A stretch of DNA of 64,000 nt, from contig NVUM01000004.1 in NCBI GenBank assembly GCA_002733125.1, positions 55,988 through 119,987 on the forward strand, written 5' to 3'. Source of the stretch: Porticoccus sp. Its GTDB lineage: Bacteria > Pseudomonadota > Gammaproteobacteria > Pseudomonadales > Porticoccaceae. Shown here one piece after another: positions 44,589 to 53,331 of the stretch; the stretch's first letter is position 1, and each line of letters starts with the position of its first letter. The notes below the pieces were generated by a model, which had not been told where the DNA came from, ran no database searches, and was given only the letters and a program-made list of their open reading frames with translations. The position numbers and the translations under genes are program-made.

Positions 44589-46199
44589 TCAGCGCACTAT
44601 CAATAACAGCACACCGATTCCCACCAGAGCCAGGCTGCCGACGGACATTTGCTGGATTGTATCCGTCCATTCAGGGAAAGCACTGCCCAGACCAATACCG
44701 ATCAGTGCCGCGCCGAGCAGGGTTCGCCGGCGCTGTCCCGTTCTGACCGGGACACTGGCAGGAATTTCCTTCAGGCCGACTTCTTTCGCCTGTAGTCGTT
44801 CCAGGGTCTGAAAAACCAGCTGGGGTAACTGGGGAAACTGCTCCAGCCATTCCGGGCCGTGGCGCTTGAGCTGTTCCATCAGGGCGTTTGGCTTGAAGCG
44901 TTCTTTCAGCCAGCGCTCCAGGAAGGGGTGAGCCGTGGCCCACAGATCCAGGTCTGGATACAGTTGACGGCCGAGTCCCTCGATATTGAGGAGGGTCTTC
45001 TGCAGCAAAACCAGCGATGGCTGTACTTCCATATCGAAGCGCCGGGCGGTGCGAAACAGGTTGACCAACAGCAGTCCAAAGGAGATTTCGCGCAAAGGGC
45101 GCTCAAAAATGGGCTCGCAGACAGTGCGTATGGCGGCGGCAAATTCACCCACATTGGTGCCCTCCGGAACCCAGCCCGACAGGACATGGAGTTCTGCCAC
45201 CTGTTGATAGTCGCGGCGGAAGATGGCCAGTAGATTGCGGGCCAGATAATACTGGTCGGCTTCGGTCAGGGTGCCCATAATCGCGCAGTCCACCGCCAGG
45301 TATTTTGGTTGCTGCGGGTCCACTGGATCGACAAATATATTGCCGGGATGCATATCGGCATGAAAAAAATTGTGCTCGAACACCTGGGTGAAAAAGATTT
45401 CCACTCCACGTTCGGCAAGTACTTTGAAGTTGGTCTCGTGCTGTTGCAGGGTGGTGATATCCGTGACCGGTATGGCGTAGATGCGTTCCATCACCAGGAC
45501 TTTTTCATTGGTGTGTGACCAGAATACCTCGGGTACGTAGAGCATTGGAGAGCGATCAAAATTGCGCCGCAACATGGAGGCATTGGCGCCTTCCCGTTGC
45601 AGGTTGAGTTCATCGAGAATGGTGTTTTGATAGTCGCTGACCACTTCGGTCAAGCGCATTCTCCGGCCATCGACGGTATTGCTTTCGAGCCAGCGGGCCA
45701 TGGTGAACAGCAGCCTGATATCCTGGCCAATGGTTTTTTCGATGCCGGGCCGAATGGCCTTGACGACCACTTCGCGCCCGTTGTGCAGTGTCGCTGCGTG
45801 GACCTGTGCCACGGAGGCGGAGGCTAGGGGCTCCCGGTCAAAATGCAGAAACAGATTGTCGACACTGTCCTCCAGTGCCTGCTCGACGATGGCGACGAAA
45901 TGGGCTTTGTCGAAAGGCGGGACATTGTCCTGCAGTTTGTCCAGTTGTTGGCAGATATCCGATGGGATCAGATCCGGCCGGGTAGACAGCAATTGGCCGA
46001 ACTTGATGAAAATGGGCCCGAGATCTTCCATGGCCTGCCGCAACCGTTCGCCACGCGGTTGTTTTGGTTCGGGTAGCAGCCGATTGAGCTTCAGAAGTAG
46101 CCTGACGCCCCAGGGCAGTCTGTCTGCATCGAGAAAGGTGTCCAGTCGGTAACGAATGGTGGTGCGCAGGATCGTGCTGAGCCGACGGATTCTTGACAT
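44589..46199 (-). CDS. ubiB: UbiB, ubiquinone biosynthesis regulatory kinase-like protein
   Basis: Membrane-associated atypical kinase/ATPase of the ABC1/ADCK family needed for ubiquinone synthesis. 536 residues. The family KxGQ motif is in PIFIKFGQLLSTRPDLIP. The Ala-rich nucleotide loop is PLASASVAQVHAATL, and the catalytic EFNxDPHxxN-like block reads HNFFHADMHPGNIFVD with DCAIMGTL as the DFG-like segment. Two C-terminal helices (TLLGAALIGIGLGSAF and SLALVGIGVLLLIV) anchor it. It lies two bases after ubiJ and downstream of ubiE, the standard ubiE-ubiJ-ubiB operon. An exact enzymatic substrate is not established for the family. Confidence 0.96.
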   Translation of the reverse strand: MSRIRRLSTILRTTIRYRLDTFLDADRLPWGVRLLLKLNRLLPEPKQPRGERLRQAMEDLGPIFIKFGQLLSTRPDLIPSDICQQLDKLQDNVPPFDKAHFVAIVEQALEDSVDNLFLHFDREPLASASVAQVHAATLHNGREVVVKAIRPGIEKTIGQDIRLLFTMARWLESNTVDGRRMRLTEVVSDYQNTILDELNLQREGANASMLRRNFDRSPMLYVPEVFWSHTNEKVLVMERIYAIPVTDITTLQQHETNFKVLAERGVEIFFTQVFEHNFFHADMHPGNIFVDPVDPQQPKYLAVDCAIMGTLTEADQYYLARNLLAIFRRDYQQVAELHVLSGWVPEGTNVGEFAAAIRTVCEPIFERPLREISFGLLLVNLFRTARRFDMEVQPSLVLLQKTLLNIEGLGRQLYPDLDLWATAHPFLERWLKERFKPNALMEQLKRHGPEWLEQFPQLPQLVFQTLERLQAKEVGLKEIPASVPVRTGQRRRTLLGAALIGIGLGSAFPEWTDTIQQMSVGSLALVGIGVLLLIVR

Positions 46200-46201
46200 G
46201 G

Positions 46202-46864
46202 CTAGTCGCTGTTCCGGGGTTGGGGGGCTAGCTTGAGACTGAGTTTGTTGATGCGGGCAGCCAGTCGGTCCACATCTGTACTCAGTTGGCGAACCTGGGT
46301 CCTGAAATGCGCCACTTCGTTGGCGCTGGGGGTCAGTCGTATTTCCTCCTGGGCGAACTCAGCGGCGGCACTGGCGGCGCGTTTGGCTGTTTGTGTCTGC
46401 CATGTTGCCGCAGTGCGCAGGGACTCTCCCACCAGGTGCGCGGGTACATCACCAATCAGTTTTGCCAGTGCGGCCTCCCAGTCCACATCCAGGTGTTTGA
46501 GAATCCTGCGTATCTGCCGGAGCAGATCGTGGTCGCCCTCTACTTCGACACCCGTGCCGTAAAAGGAGACTTTGTCCTTACCGTTTGTCGCCAGTGCAGC
46601 GAGTGACAGGGCGGTTCCCCGCAGGCTGGTATTTGCCGTTCCCTCATAATGGGAAAGCAGACTGACACTGTCTGCTCCGAAGATGACGTAGAAGCTCAGT
46701 GGCGGAAGGGTGCAGTTGATTTCAAGAGCCTGGCCGTTCATTTCGCCGAGGGCCTGCCGGGTGGCGGAATCGTACTTCAGGCCACTGTTGATCGCCGTTT
46801 CCACAGCCATGAGTGCAGAGCTGTGCAGTGCCTGCAGTGGATTGTGTTTCAGGAAATCAAACAT
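46202..46864 (-). CDS. ubiJ: UbiJ, SCP2-domain ubiquinone biosynthesis accessory factor
   Basis: 220-residue cytoplasmic lipid-binding protein that holds ubiquinone intermediates within the soluble Ubi complex. An N-terminal SCP2 sterol-carrier-like domain (about 10-110, with ALEINCTLPPLSFYVIFG and LRGTALSLAALA) is followed by LIGDVPAHLVGESLR and a C-terminal coiled coil (VAHFRTQVRQLSTDVDRLAARINKL), as in E. coli YigP. The start overlaps the ubiE stop and the stop is two bases from ubiB, so the three are co-translated. The partner UbiK is not in the window. Confidence 0.93.
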   Translation of the reverse strand: MFDFLKHNPLQALHSSALMAVETAINSGLKYDSATRQALGEMNGQALEINCTLPPLSFYVIFGADSVSLLSHYEGTANTSLRGTALSLAALATNGKDKVSFYGTGVEVEGDHDLLRQIRRILKHLDVDWEAALAKLIGDVPAHLVGESLRTAATWQTQTAKRAASAAAEFAQEEIRLTPSANEVAHFRTQVRQLSTDVDRLAARINKLSLKLAPQPRNSD

Positions 46865-47613
46865 CAGGGTTTGAAACCCCGATGAAGGGCAACGATGCCG
46901 CCGGTCATGTTGTGATAGTCGAGGTTGACGAAGCCTGCATCCGCCATCATCTTTTTCAGGGTTTCCTGGTCTGGGTGCATGCGAATGGACTCTGCCAGGT
47001 ACTGATAGCTGTCCGCGTCGTGGGCGACCAACTGACCGATTCTCGGTAACAGGTTGAAAGAGTAAAAGTCGTAGACTTTGCCCAACAGGCCACTGGTGGG
47101 GGTCGAGAATTCCAGCACCAGCAGTCTGCCGCCGGGTTTCAGTACCCGAAGCATGGATTGCAGGGCCAGGTCTTTGTCGGTGACATTGCGCAAGCCGAAG
47201 GCAATGGTGATACAGTCAAAGGTATTGTCGGGGAATGGCAGATACTGTGCATCGGCCTGTGCATAGCGGACGTTGCCCGCTGCACCGTGATCTGTCAGCT
47301 TGTCACGGCCCACCCTGAGCATGGAGTCGTTGATATCTGCCAGTACCACTTCACCGGTAGGGCCTACCAGCCGCGAAAATTTAACGGTCAGGTCGCCGGT
47401 GCCACCGGCGATATCCAGTACCCGCTGGCCACTGCGCACCCCGGACAACTCAATGGTATAGCGTTTCCAGAGCCGATGGATGCCCCCGGACATCAGGTCG
47501 TTCATCAGGTCGTATTTGCCGGCCACGGAGTGAAACACATCCGCCACATGACCAGCTTTTTCCTGCACGGGAACGGTTTTGAAACCGAAATGGGTGGTTT
47601 TGTTGTCAGTCAT
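46864..47613 (-). CDS. ubiE: Ubiquinone/menaquinone C-methyltransferase
   Basis: SAM-dependent methyltransferase for the C-methylation step of ubiquinone (and menaquinone where made). 249 residues with [42 protein letters not shown] N-terminus (UbiE signature YDxMNDxMS). SAM motif I is [15 protein letters not shown], then [28 protein letters not shown] and [10 protein letters not shown]. First gene of ubiE-ubiJ-ubiB on the minus strand. Whether menaquinone is made cannot be told from this window. Confidence 0.97.
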   Translation of the reverse strand: MTDNKTTHFGFKTVPVQEKAGHVADVFHSVAGKYDLMNDLMSGGIHRLWKRYTIELSGVRSGQRVLDIAGGTGDLTVKFSRLVGPTGEVVLADINDSMLRVGRDKLTDHGAAGNVRYAQADAQYLPFPDNTFDCITIAFGLRNVTDKDLALQSMLRVLKPGGRLLVLEFSTPTSGLLGKVYDFYSFNLLPRIGQLVAHDADSYQYLAESIRMHPDQETLKKMMADAGFVNLDYHNMTGGIVALHRGFKP

Positions 47614-47731
47614 CGCCCAACGCCGGATTGAGAAAGGTCGACATTGTACACTGACACCGCCGGGGTGTCCCTTGGCGAGACGTCAATCAGCAGGTTTTCT
47701 ATCGCAATCAATTCCCCTGAAGCCCGGGTAG

Positions 47732-49441
47732 TCAGGGGATGTAACGCTCCCGCTTGGCGGGTTTGAGGCGAGCCAGATCGACGACAATAAGTCCATCCAC
47801 ACAGTTGGCAAAGGCTGGATCGATATTGAAACCGGCAAACTGGACGCCGCCCAGCTCACAGACCTCGGTGTACTGTTTGAACAGGGTGGGAACACTGAGA
47901 TTCATATGGGCCAGTTCGCTCTTCAGCTGGGTGAATTCTTCCCGCTGATCCACACCGGGGAATTTCTCGGCCAGTTCTGTCAGGCGATCCTGGTTGATGC
48001 GATAGGGCAGCATCGGTTCGGCCAGGTGTTGCAGGCTGGGATAGTGGCGGCTGTAGAAATACACCAACATTTCCATGGCCCATTCGGGATAGCTGTTACT
48101 CAGCGTCACCGGTCCAAACAGATAGCGGTAATGGGGGTTTTTACTCAGAAAAGCACCGATTCCGTACCACAGGTAATCCAGACTGCGACGGCCCCAGTAT
48201 TTGGGTTGCACAAAGCTGCGCCCCAGTTCCAGCCCCTGTAACAGGTAGGGTTTCATGCCAGGGGCATAATCAAACAGCTCTGCGGAGTAGAGGTATCCCC
48301 GCCCCATATTGTCCAGGCAAACCGAAGCATCACAGAACCGGTAGGCCCCGGCGATTTCCAGTTCTTCCTCATCCCAGAGCAGCAGATGAAAATAGTGGTG
48401 ATCGTACCCGTCGATGTCGCGGCGGCTGCCGGTGCCTTCCCCCACCGCCCGGAAGGCAATTTCCCGCAACCGGCCCACTTCCCGCATGATCAATGAATCG
48501 GGCTGGTAGCGGTAAAGGTAGATCTGTTTGCCATCCCCGGTACTGCCAAGCCATTCGCACTGTTTGACCGCCTCCCGCAGCAGTGCCCGGTTTTCCGGGT
48601 GGGCAATGGCGCTGACCGTATTGAAAATTCCTTTTTTGTCCTGGCCGATGCGGTACAGGTGGCGCTTGAACAGTTTACTTTTTTCCCGCAATGGCACATT
48701 GATGCGCTGGTAGCAGTCATAGCTGACCGGTTCGCCGATGCGAACGTCCACGCAGTTTCTGGCCTGTTTGAACATCTCTCTCACCAGCAGCAGGGTAGAA
48801 AGCGGTTTGGCGACCAGTGACACACTGTAGAACAGCGCCGAATTGCGGCCGTCCACGAATACCGGCAGAACCGGCGCCTTGCTGTTGATGGCCATGCGCA
48901 GGAAACCGTTGCGCCAGTCGCCATCGCGGATGCCCTGGGGGCCGAAGCGGGATACCTCCCCGGCGGGGAAGATAATGATCGCCCCCTCCTTGTCCAGGTG
49001 TTCGCGAATAGCGGTCAGGTTCTGGCGCGTGGTATTGCCACCCATATTGTCCACGGGCAGTAGCAGATTGTGCAGCGGCTTGATGGTAAACAGCAGTTCG
49101 TTGGCCACAACCTTGACATCCGGGCGGGTTTCTCTCACCAGTTTCAGTAGTGCCAGGCCATCCAGTGAGCCAATGGGGTGGTTGGCTATGATGACGACCC
49201 GACCGTGGGTGGGAATGCGGTGCCGTTCGTGGTCGCGCACGGTGTAGCGGAAATCGAAGTAATCCAGTACCTGTTCGACAAAGTCGAAGCCGTGAAGATG
49301 GGGATAATCCTGCTCGAACTGCTGGAAACTCTGTTCCCGGAACAGCATCCTCAGCACCCGGATAACGGGGCGCACCAGTTTGGGGTGGCGCTGGTAAAAG
49401 CCGGGGTAGCGGTCCTGGATGAAGAGTTCGATGTTGAGCAT
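47732..49441 (-). CDS. olsF: OlsF-like bifunctional acyltransferase (LPLAT plus GNAT)
   Basis: 569-residue two-domain protein. The N-terminal half (about 60-270) is a lysophospholipid acyltransferase domain: IIANHPIGSLDGLALL (the HX5D variant), NMGGNTTRQNLTAI and IIFPAGEVSRFGPQGIRDGDW. The C-terminal half (about 310-520) is a GNAT/OlsB-like N-acyltransferase with AGAYRF, YLLQGLELGRSFVQPKYWG and LDYLWYGIGAFL. This order is that of OlsF of Serratia, which makes ornithine lipids alone by N- then O-acylation. Such phosphorus-free lipids replace phospholipids under phosphate limitation. The gene symbol is by domain analogy; other aminolipids are possible. A stem TCCCCTGA/TCAGGGGA overlaps the stop. 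Confidence 0.78.
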   Translation of the reverse strand: MLNIELFIQDRYPGFYQRHPKLVRPVIRVLRMLFREQSFQQFEQDYPHLHGFDFVEQVLDYFDFRYTVRDHERHRIPTHGRVVIIANHPIGSLDGLALLKLVRETRPDVKVVANELLFTIKPLHNLLLPVDNMGGNTTRQNLTAIREHLDKEGAIIIFPAGEVSRFGPQGIRDGDWRNGFLRMAINSKAPVLPVFVDGRNSALFYSVSLVAKPLSTLLLVREMFKQARNCVDVRIGEPVSYDCYQRINVPLREKSKLFKRHLYRIGQDKKGIFNTVSAIAHPENRALLREAVKQCEWLGSTGDGKQIYLYRYQPDSLIMREVGRLREIAFRAVGEGTGSRRDIDGYDHHYFHLLLWDEEELEIAGAYRFCDASVCLDNMGRGYLYSAELFDYAPGMKPYLLQGLELGRSFVQPKYWGRRSLDYLWYGIGAFLSKNPHYRYLFGPVTLSNSYPEWAMEMLVYFYSRHYPSLQHLAEPMLPYRINQDRLTELAEKFPGVDQREEFTQLKSELAHMNLSVPTLFKQYTEVCELGGVQFAGFNIDPAFANCVDGLIVVDLARLKPAKRERYIP

Positions 49442-49534
49442 GCGCTGGTTTCTCCTTTTCGAACCAGCTTAGTGCGTCAATATGACAGATTATGGATAGA
49501 CAGGTGACAGACCTGTGACAGCGCTTGTCGAGGG

Positions 49535-50335
49535 TCAGGCCGCCGCTTCGGTGACCTCTTCTTCGTGAAATATGGCGCAACCCTTGCCCGCTTTTTTTGC
49601 CAGGTACATGGCGCTGTCGGCGTCATTGATGAGGTGTTCTGTCTGTGAGGTCGCTGCGGCCGTGTCCAGAAATCGTATCCCGATACTGGTGGAGACCTTG
49701 AGTTCCTTGCGGTCAAAGGATAAGGGCGTACTGATGGTGCTAATCAGCCGCTTTGCAATCAGCTCCACTTTTTTCTGGGCGGCGCTGGGCTCCTGGCCCA
49801 GGTCGCTGAGAATAACGATGAACTCATCCCCTCCCAGCCGCCCCACAATATCTTCAGTGCGGGTCATCGACTTGAGCCGTTTGGCAATCTCTACCAGTAT
49901 TGCATCGCCAGCTTCATGGCCGAATTTGTCATTGACCGGTTTGAAGCCGTCCAGATCCAGCACCAGCAGGGCGCCAAAAACATTATGCCGCAAACAGCCG
50001 GCAAGGGTTTTCTCCAGGTGCTGGTAAATAAGTCTGCGGTTGGCCAGCTGGGTGAGGGGGTCGAGACAGGCCATATACTCTATCTGGTGTAAGGTGTCGT
50101 TATGTGCCTTGACAAAAGGTTTGACCACCCAGAAGTAGATAATGGGAGTGGATAAAACCACCAGCGAAAAGGCATTCAGGGTGGCCTCCTGAAAGGCGGA
50201 GATTGCCGGGGGAAAGGTGTGCAGGAGGGCCATTACCAGAAACTCGGCACCTGAGACGATGCCGATAATTCGAACAGTGACCTGCGCTTTACTGGGCAGG
50301 TCAATGGTTTTCCCCTGTCGGATCATTGTTTTCAT
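49535..50335 (-). CDS. Membrane diguanylate cyclase (GGDEF)
   Basis: 266-residue protein. Two N-terminal helices (VRIIGIVSGAEFLVMALLH and LNAFSLVVLSTPIIYFWVV, about 22-75) are followed by a GGDEF domain: MACLDPLTQLANRRLIYQ, LVLDLDGFKPVNDKFGHEAGD, GRLGGDEFIVILSDL (intact active site), and an RxxD inhibitory site (RTED) five residues before it. It should make cyclic-di-GMP with product inhibition. The short loop between helices leaves no obvious sensory domain. It lies 93 bases upstream of the OlsF-like gene on the same strand and downstream of the P2-type ATPase gene, with no clear operon link. Confidence 0.9.
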   Translation of the reverse strand: MKTMIRQGKTIDLPSKAQVTVRIIGIVSGAEFLVMALLHTFPPAISAFQEATLNAFSLVVLSTPIIYFWVVKPFVKAHNDTLHQIEYMACLDPLTQLANRRLIYQHLEKTLAGCLRHNVFGALLVLDLDGFKPVNDKFGHEAGDAILVEIAKRLKSMTRTEDIVGRLGGDEFIVILSDLGQEPSAAQKKVELIAKRLISTISTPLSFDRKELKVSTSIGIRFLDTAAATSQTEHLINDADSAMYLAKKAGKGCAIFHEEEVTEAAA

Positions 50336-50432
50336 TTCTGGTTATTGTTCACGTAGACCAACTTAGCACACTTGATCCGTCAATTCATGGATAGTCCTTT
50401 TATGGGTAATCCGTGTCGCCTTTTTGTCTAAG

Positions 50433-53129
50433 TCACCTGAATCCTGTCTTCGACAGCTTCAGCCGAAGTTGTTTTTCAATTTCCAGAATGACAAATACAA
50501 CGATACCAATGGCGACAATCAGTACGCCGTCTGTCACAGATACCGGCTCGGTATTGAAAATCGATTGCAGGGCTGAGACGTAAGTGATCGAAAACTGAGC
50601 CAGCGTAACCAAAAAAACCGCGATCCATATTACCCTTGTACCGCGCACAGCCCGCCAGGTCAATGATGTGCCATAGATGTTGCGAATGAAGAAGAGGCTG
50701 AATATCTCCATGACAACCAATGTGTTCATTGCCATGGTCTGGGCCATGGTGACGTTATAGCCACGCTCAATTGCATAAGTGTAAATACCAAATACACCAC
50801 ATACAAACAGGCTGCAAAGCAGCAGAATCTGCCATACCCAGACGCCCCCCAGTAGCGGTGCGCCCTGGGGGCGAGGGGGACGATGCATGGTGTTTTCTTC
50901 TGTCGGTTCAAAAGCCAGGGCGATACCCAACGTGACAGCCGTGATCAGATTTACCCAGAGAATCTGAATGGCTGTGATGGGTAACGCCATTCCCAATAAC
51001 AGTGCTATCACAATAGGCATCGCCTCGCCGACGTTGGTGGGCAGAGTCCAGCTGATGACCTTTTTGATGTTGTCGTAGACGGTCCTGCCTTCCCGGACAG
51101 CGGCCACGATGGAAGCGAAATCGTCATCTGCCAGCACCAGCTCGGCAGCCTCTTTTGCAGCTTCACTGCCTTTTTGTCCCATGGCAATGCCGACATTGGC
51201 CCGTTTCAGAGCAGGGGCATCATTGACCCCGTCACCGGTCATGGCAACAACCTTGCCCTGTGCCTGCAGCGCCATCACCAGTCGCAATTTGTGCTCCGGG
51301 CTGGTGCGGGCAAAAATATCGGTATCGACCACAGCAGACGCCAGATCAGCATCGGTCATTTGATCTAGATCCACGCCAGTCAATACTTTGTCCGGATTTT
51401 CCAGCCCGATCTGTCGGGCGATGGCGGCGGCAGTGCCCGCGTGATCGCCGGTGATCATCTTCACCTGAATACCGGCCTGATGACACTCGGCCACTGCGGT
51501 AATGGCTCCTGCGCGGGGCGGGTCCATCAGACCCACCAGACCCAGCAGGGTCAGCCCGTCCGTCACATCCGTCATGTCCAGTGAGAGGTGCTGTGGTTGG
51601 ACTTCCTTGGTGGCAAGGGCCAGCACACGTAGGCCCCTCGCGGCCAGATCTGTGCTGCTTTGATGCCATCGATTCTGGTCAATTGGCACGGCATCCCCCG
51701 ACTGCGTGGACTCATGACTGCACATAGCCAGTATTTGCTCGGGAGCACCTTTGACAAAAATAGCCGCCTTCCCTTCATGGTTGTGGTTGAGGGTCGCCAT
51801 AAAGCGATGCTTGGCGTCAAACGGAATAGTATCTGTCCTTGCCCAAAGACCCTGCTCAGCATGTCTGTCAATTCCAGTTCTTCCTGAAAAGGCCAGTAAT
51901 GCCGCCTCCATGGGGTCTCCCTCTATATCCCAGTTTTTCTCCTTCTCATGCAGGGCGCTGTCATTGCAAAGTGCGGCTGTCCTTCCCATTGATGTCAGTA
52001 CCGGATGATCTTCCTGGTTGATGGCGGTCTCATCAATATGCACCGATCCAGAGGGCGCATAACCTTCACCGTCCACTGTCAGCAATCGGTGCTGGATAAC
52101 TACGGTGGTGATATTCATCTCGTTGCGAGTCAACGTGCCGGTTTTATCAGTACAGATAACCGATACGGAGCCTATCGTTTCTATTGCTGGCAGGCGACGC
52201 ACAATGGCATTTCTCCTGGCCATGGTTTGAACACCGATAGCCAGGGTGATTGTCAGTACTGCCGGTAGGCCTTCCGGGATGGCGGCTACAGTCAGGCCAA
52301 CGACTGCCATGAAGAGTGCGTCAAAGGCCTGTTGCTGAATGAAGATGCCGAAGGCCAGTATAAGACTGGCAACGGTAAGTATCATTGCGGTAAGCCACTT
52401 TGAGAAAATCGCCATCTGGGCCACGAGTGGAGTCGTCAGTGTTTCCACCGTAGAGAGCAGGCCGCTGATAAGACCTATCTCAGTGGCGCCGGCGATGGCT
52501 GTAACTACCCCTGTGCCCTGACCACTGGTAACCAATGTTCCACCGAATGCCATGCAACTGCGGTCACCCAGAGGCACCTCCTGCTGAATGGCTGCAGTCT
52601 GTTTCTCCACAGGTAGCGATTCGCCGGTAAGAATGGCCTCCTGGATTTGCAAACCATGGGCCTTGATAAGTCGTAAGTCCGCTGGCACCTTGTCGCCGGG
52701 CTCCAATAATACGATATCTCCAGGCACCAGCTGCTCGGCAGGAATAGTGTGTCGCCCGCCATCCCGCAACACCGAGGCATTCGGGGACAACATCCGATTG
52801 ATGGCATCCATGGCTTTCTCGGCCTTTCCCTCCTGAATAAAACCAATCAGGGCATTGACGATTACGACCGCCAGGATGACAGCCGTGTCGATCAGGTGAC
52901 CCAGTAATAACGTAATCACTGCTGAGCCGAGCAGCACATAAATCAACACATTGTGAAAATGCACAAGAAATCGCATGATCGGCCCGCGCCGTTCGGCTTT
53001 CGGCAGACTGTTGGGGCCAAAGCGGGCTGCCCTGATTTCGGCTTCACTGGTGCTTAAACCCTGGGGAGCGGAATCCAGTTCAGATAATGTGTTTTCGTAG
53101 GTGCGTAGGTACCAGGTTTCGGTTTCCAT
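50433..53129 (-). CDS. P2-type cation-transporting ATPase
   Basis: 898-residue, ten-helix P-type ATPase resembling Ca(2+)/PMR1-type pumps. It has the cation-ATPase N-terminal domain (GLSTSEAEIRAARFGPNSLP), actuator LTGESLPVEK, helix-4 PEGLPAVLTI, phosphorylation motif [34 protein letters not shown] and the C-terminal cation domain. Helix-4 Glu and helix-5 Asn/Glu (NVGEAMPI) of the SERCA site are conserved, but the helix-6 Asp (NLxTD in SERCA) is Ala here (NLITAVTLG), so the ion cannot be called. A perfect 7-base-pair hairpin (53161-53178) sits in the leader. No regulator is adjacent. Confidence 0.88.
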   Translation of the reverse strand: METETWYLRTYENTLSELDSAPQGLSTSEAEIRAARFGPNSLPKAERRGPIMRFLVHFHNVLIYVLLGSAVITLLLGHLIDTAVILAVVIVNALIGFIQEGKAEKAMDAINRMLSPNASVLRDGGRHTIPAEQLVPGDIVLLEPGDKVPADLRLIKAHGLQIQEAILTGESLPVEKQTAAIQQEVPLGDRSCMAFGGTLVTSGQGTGVVTAIAGATEIGLISGLLSTVETLTTPLVAQMAIFSKWLTAMILTVASLILAFGIFIQQQAFDALFMAVVGLTVAAIPEGLPAVLTITLAIGVQTMARRNAIVRRLPAIETIGSVSVICTDKTGTLTRNEMNITTVVIQHRLLTVDGEGYAPSGSVHIDETAINQEDHPVLTSMGRTAALCNDSALHEKEKNWDIEGDPMEAALLAFSGRTGIDRHAEQGLWARTDTIPFDAKHRFMATLNHNHEGKAAIFVKGAPEQILAMCSHESTQSGDAVPIDQNRWHQSSTDLAARGLRVLALATKEVQPQHLSLDMTDVTDGLTLLGLVGLMDPPRAGAITAVAECHQAGIQVKMITGDHAGTAAAIARQIGLENPDKVLTGVDLDQMTDADLASAVVDTDIFARTSPEHKLRLVMALQAQGKVVAMTGDGVNDAPALKRANVGIAMGQKGSEAAKEAAELVLADDDFASIVAAVREGRTVYDNIKKVISWTLPTNVGEAMPIVIALLLGMALPITAIQILWVNLITAVTLGIALAFEPTEENTMHRPPRPQGAPLLGGVWVWQILLLCSLFVCGVFGIYTYAIERGYNVTMAQTMAMNTLVVMEIFSLFFIRNIYGTSLTWRAVRGTRVIWIAVFLVTLAQFSITYVSALQSIFNTEPVSVTDGVLIVAIGIVVFVILEIEKQLRLKLSKTGFR

Positions 53130-53160
53130 AATTATCAGGGTTCACTGAGTCTCCCGTTTT

Positions 53161-53178
53161 GGGGCGAGTTATCGCCCC
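53161..53178. other. Hairpin in the leader of the P2-type ATPase gene
   Basis: A perfect stem GGGGCGA/TCGCCCC with loop GTTA lies 32 bases before the ATPase start. There is no T-run on either strand, so it is not an intrinsic terminator; it may be an mRNA leader structure or an operator. Confidence 0.45.
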
Positions 53179-53331
53179 GATTCTGGAGATTTAATTTGGG
53201 TGGTGTGAGCAAAGCACGGTACGGTGTATCAGAATAAAAAATCGTCAGCCTGTCATCAATAAATCAACTGTCTCCAGTAAGATGGCGATCATGTACCCTG
53301 ATCAGCAGTATACCTTGGAGAAATGATAACA

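Noticed and set aside
47713..47739. Terminator after the OlsF-like gene
   Set aside because: The TCCCCTGA/TCAGGGGA stem overlaps the stop codon and is not followed by T on the minus strand.
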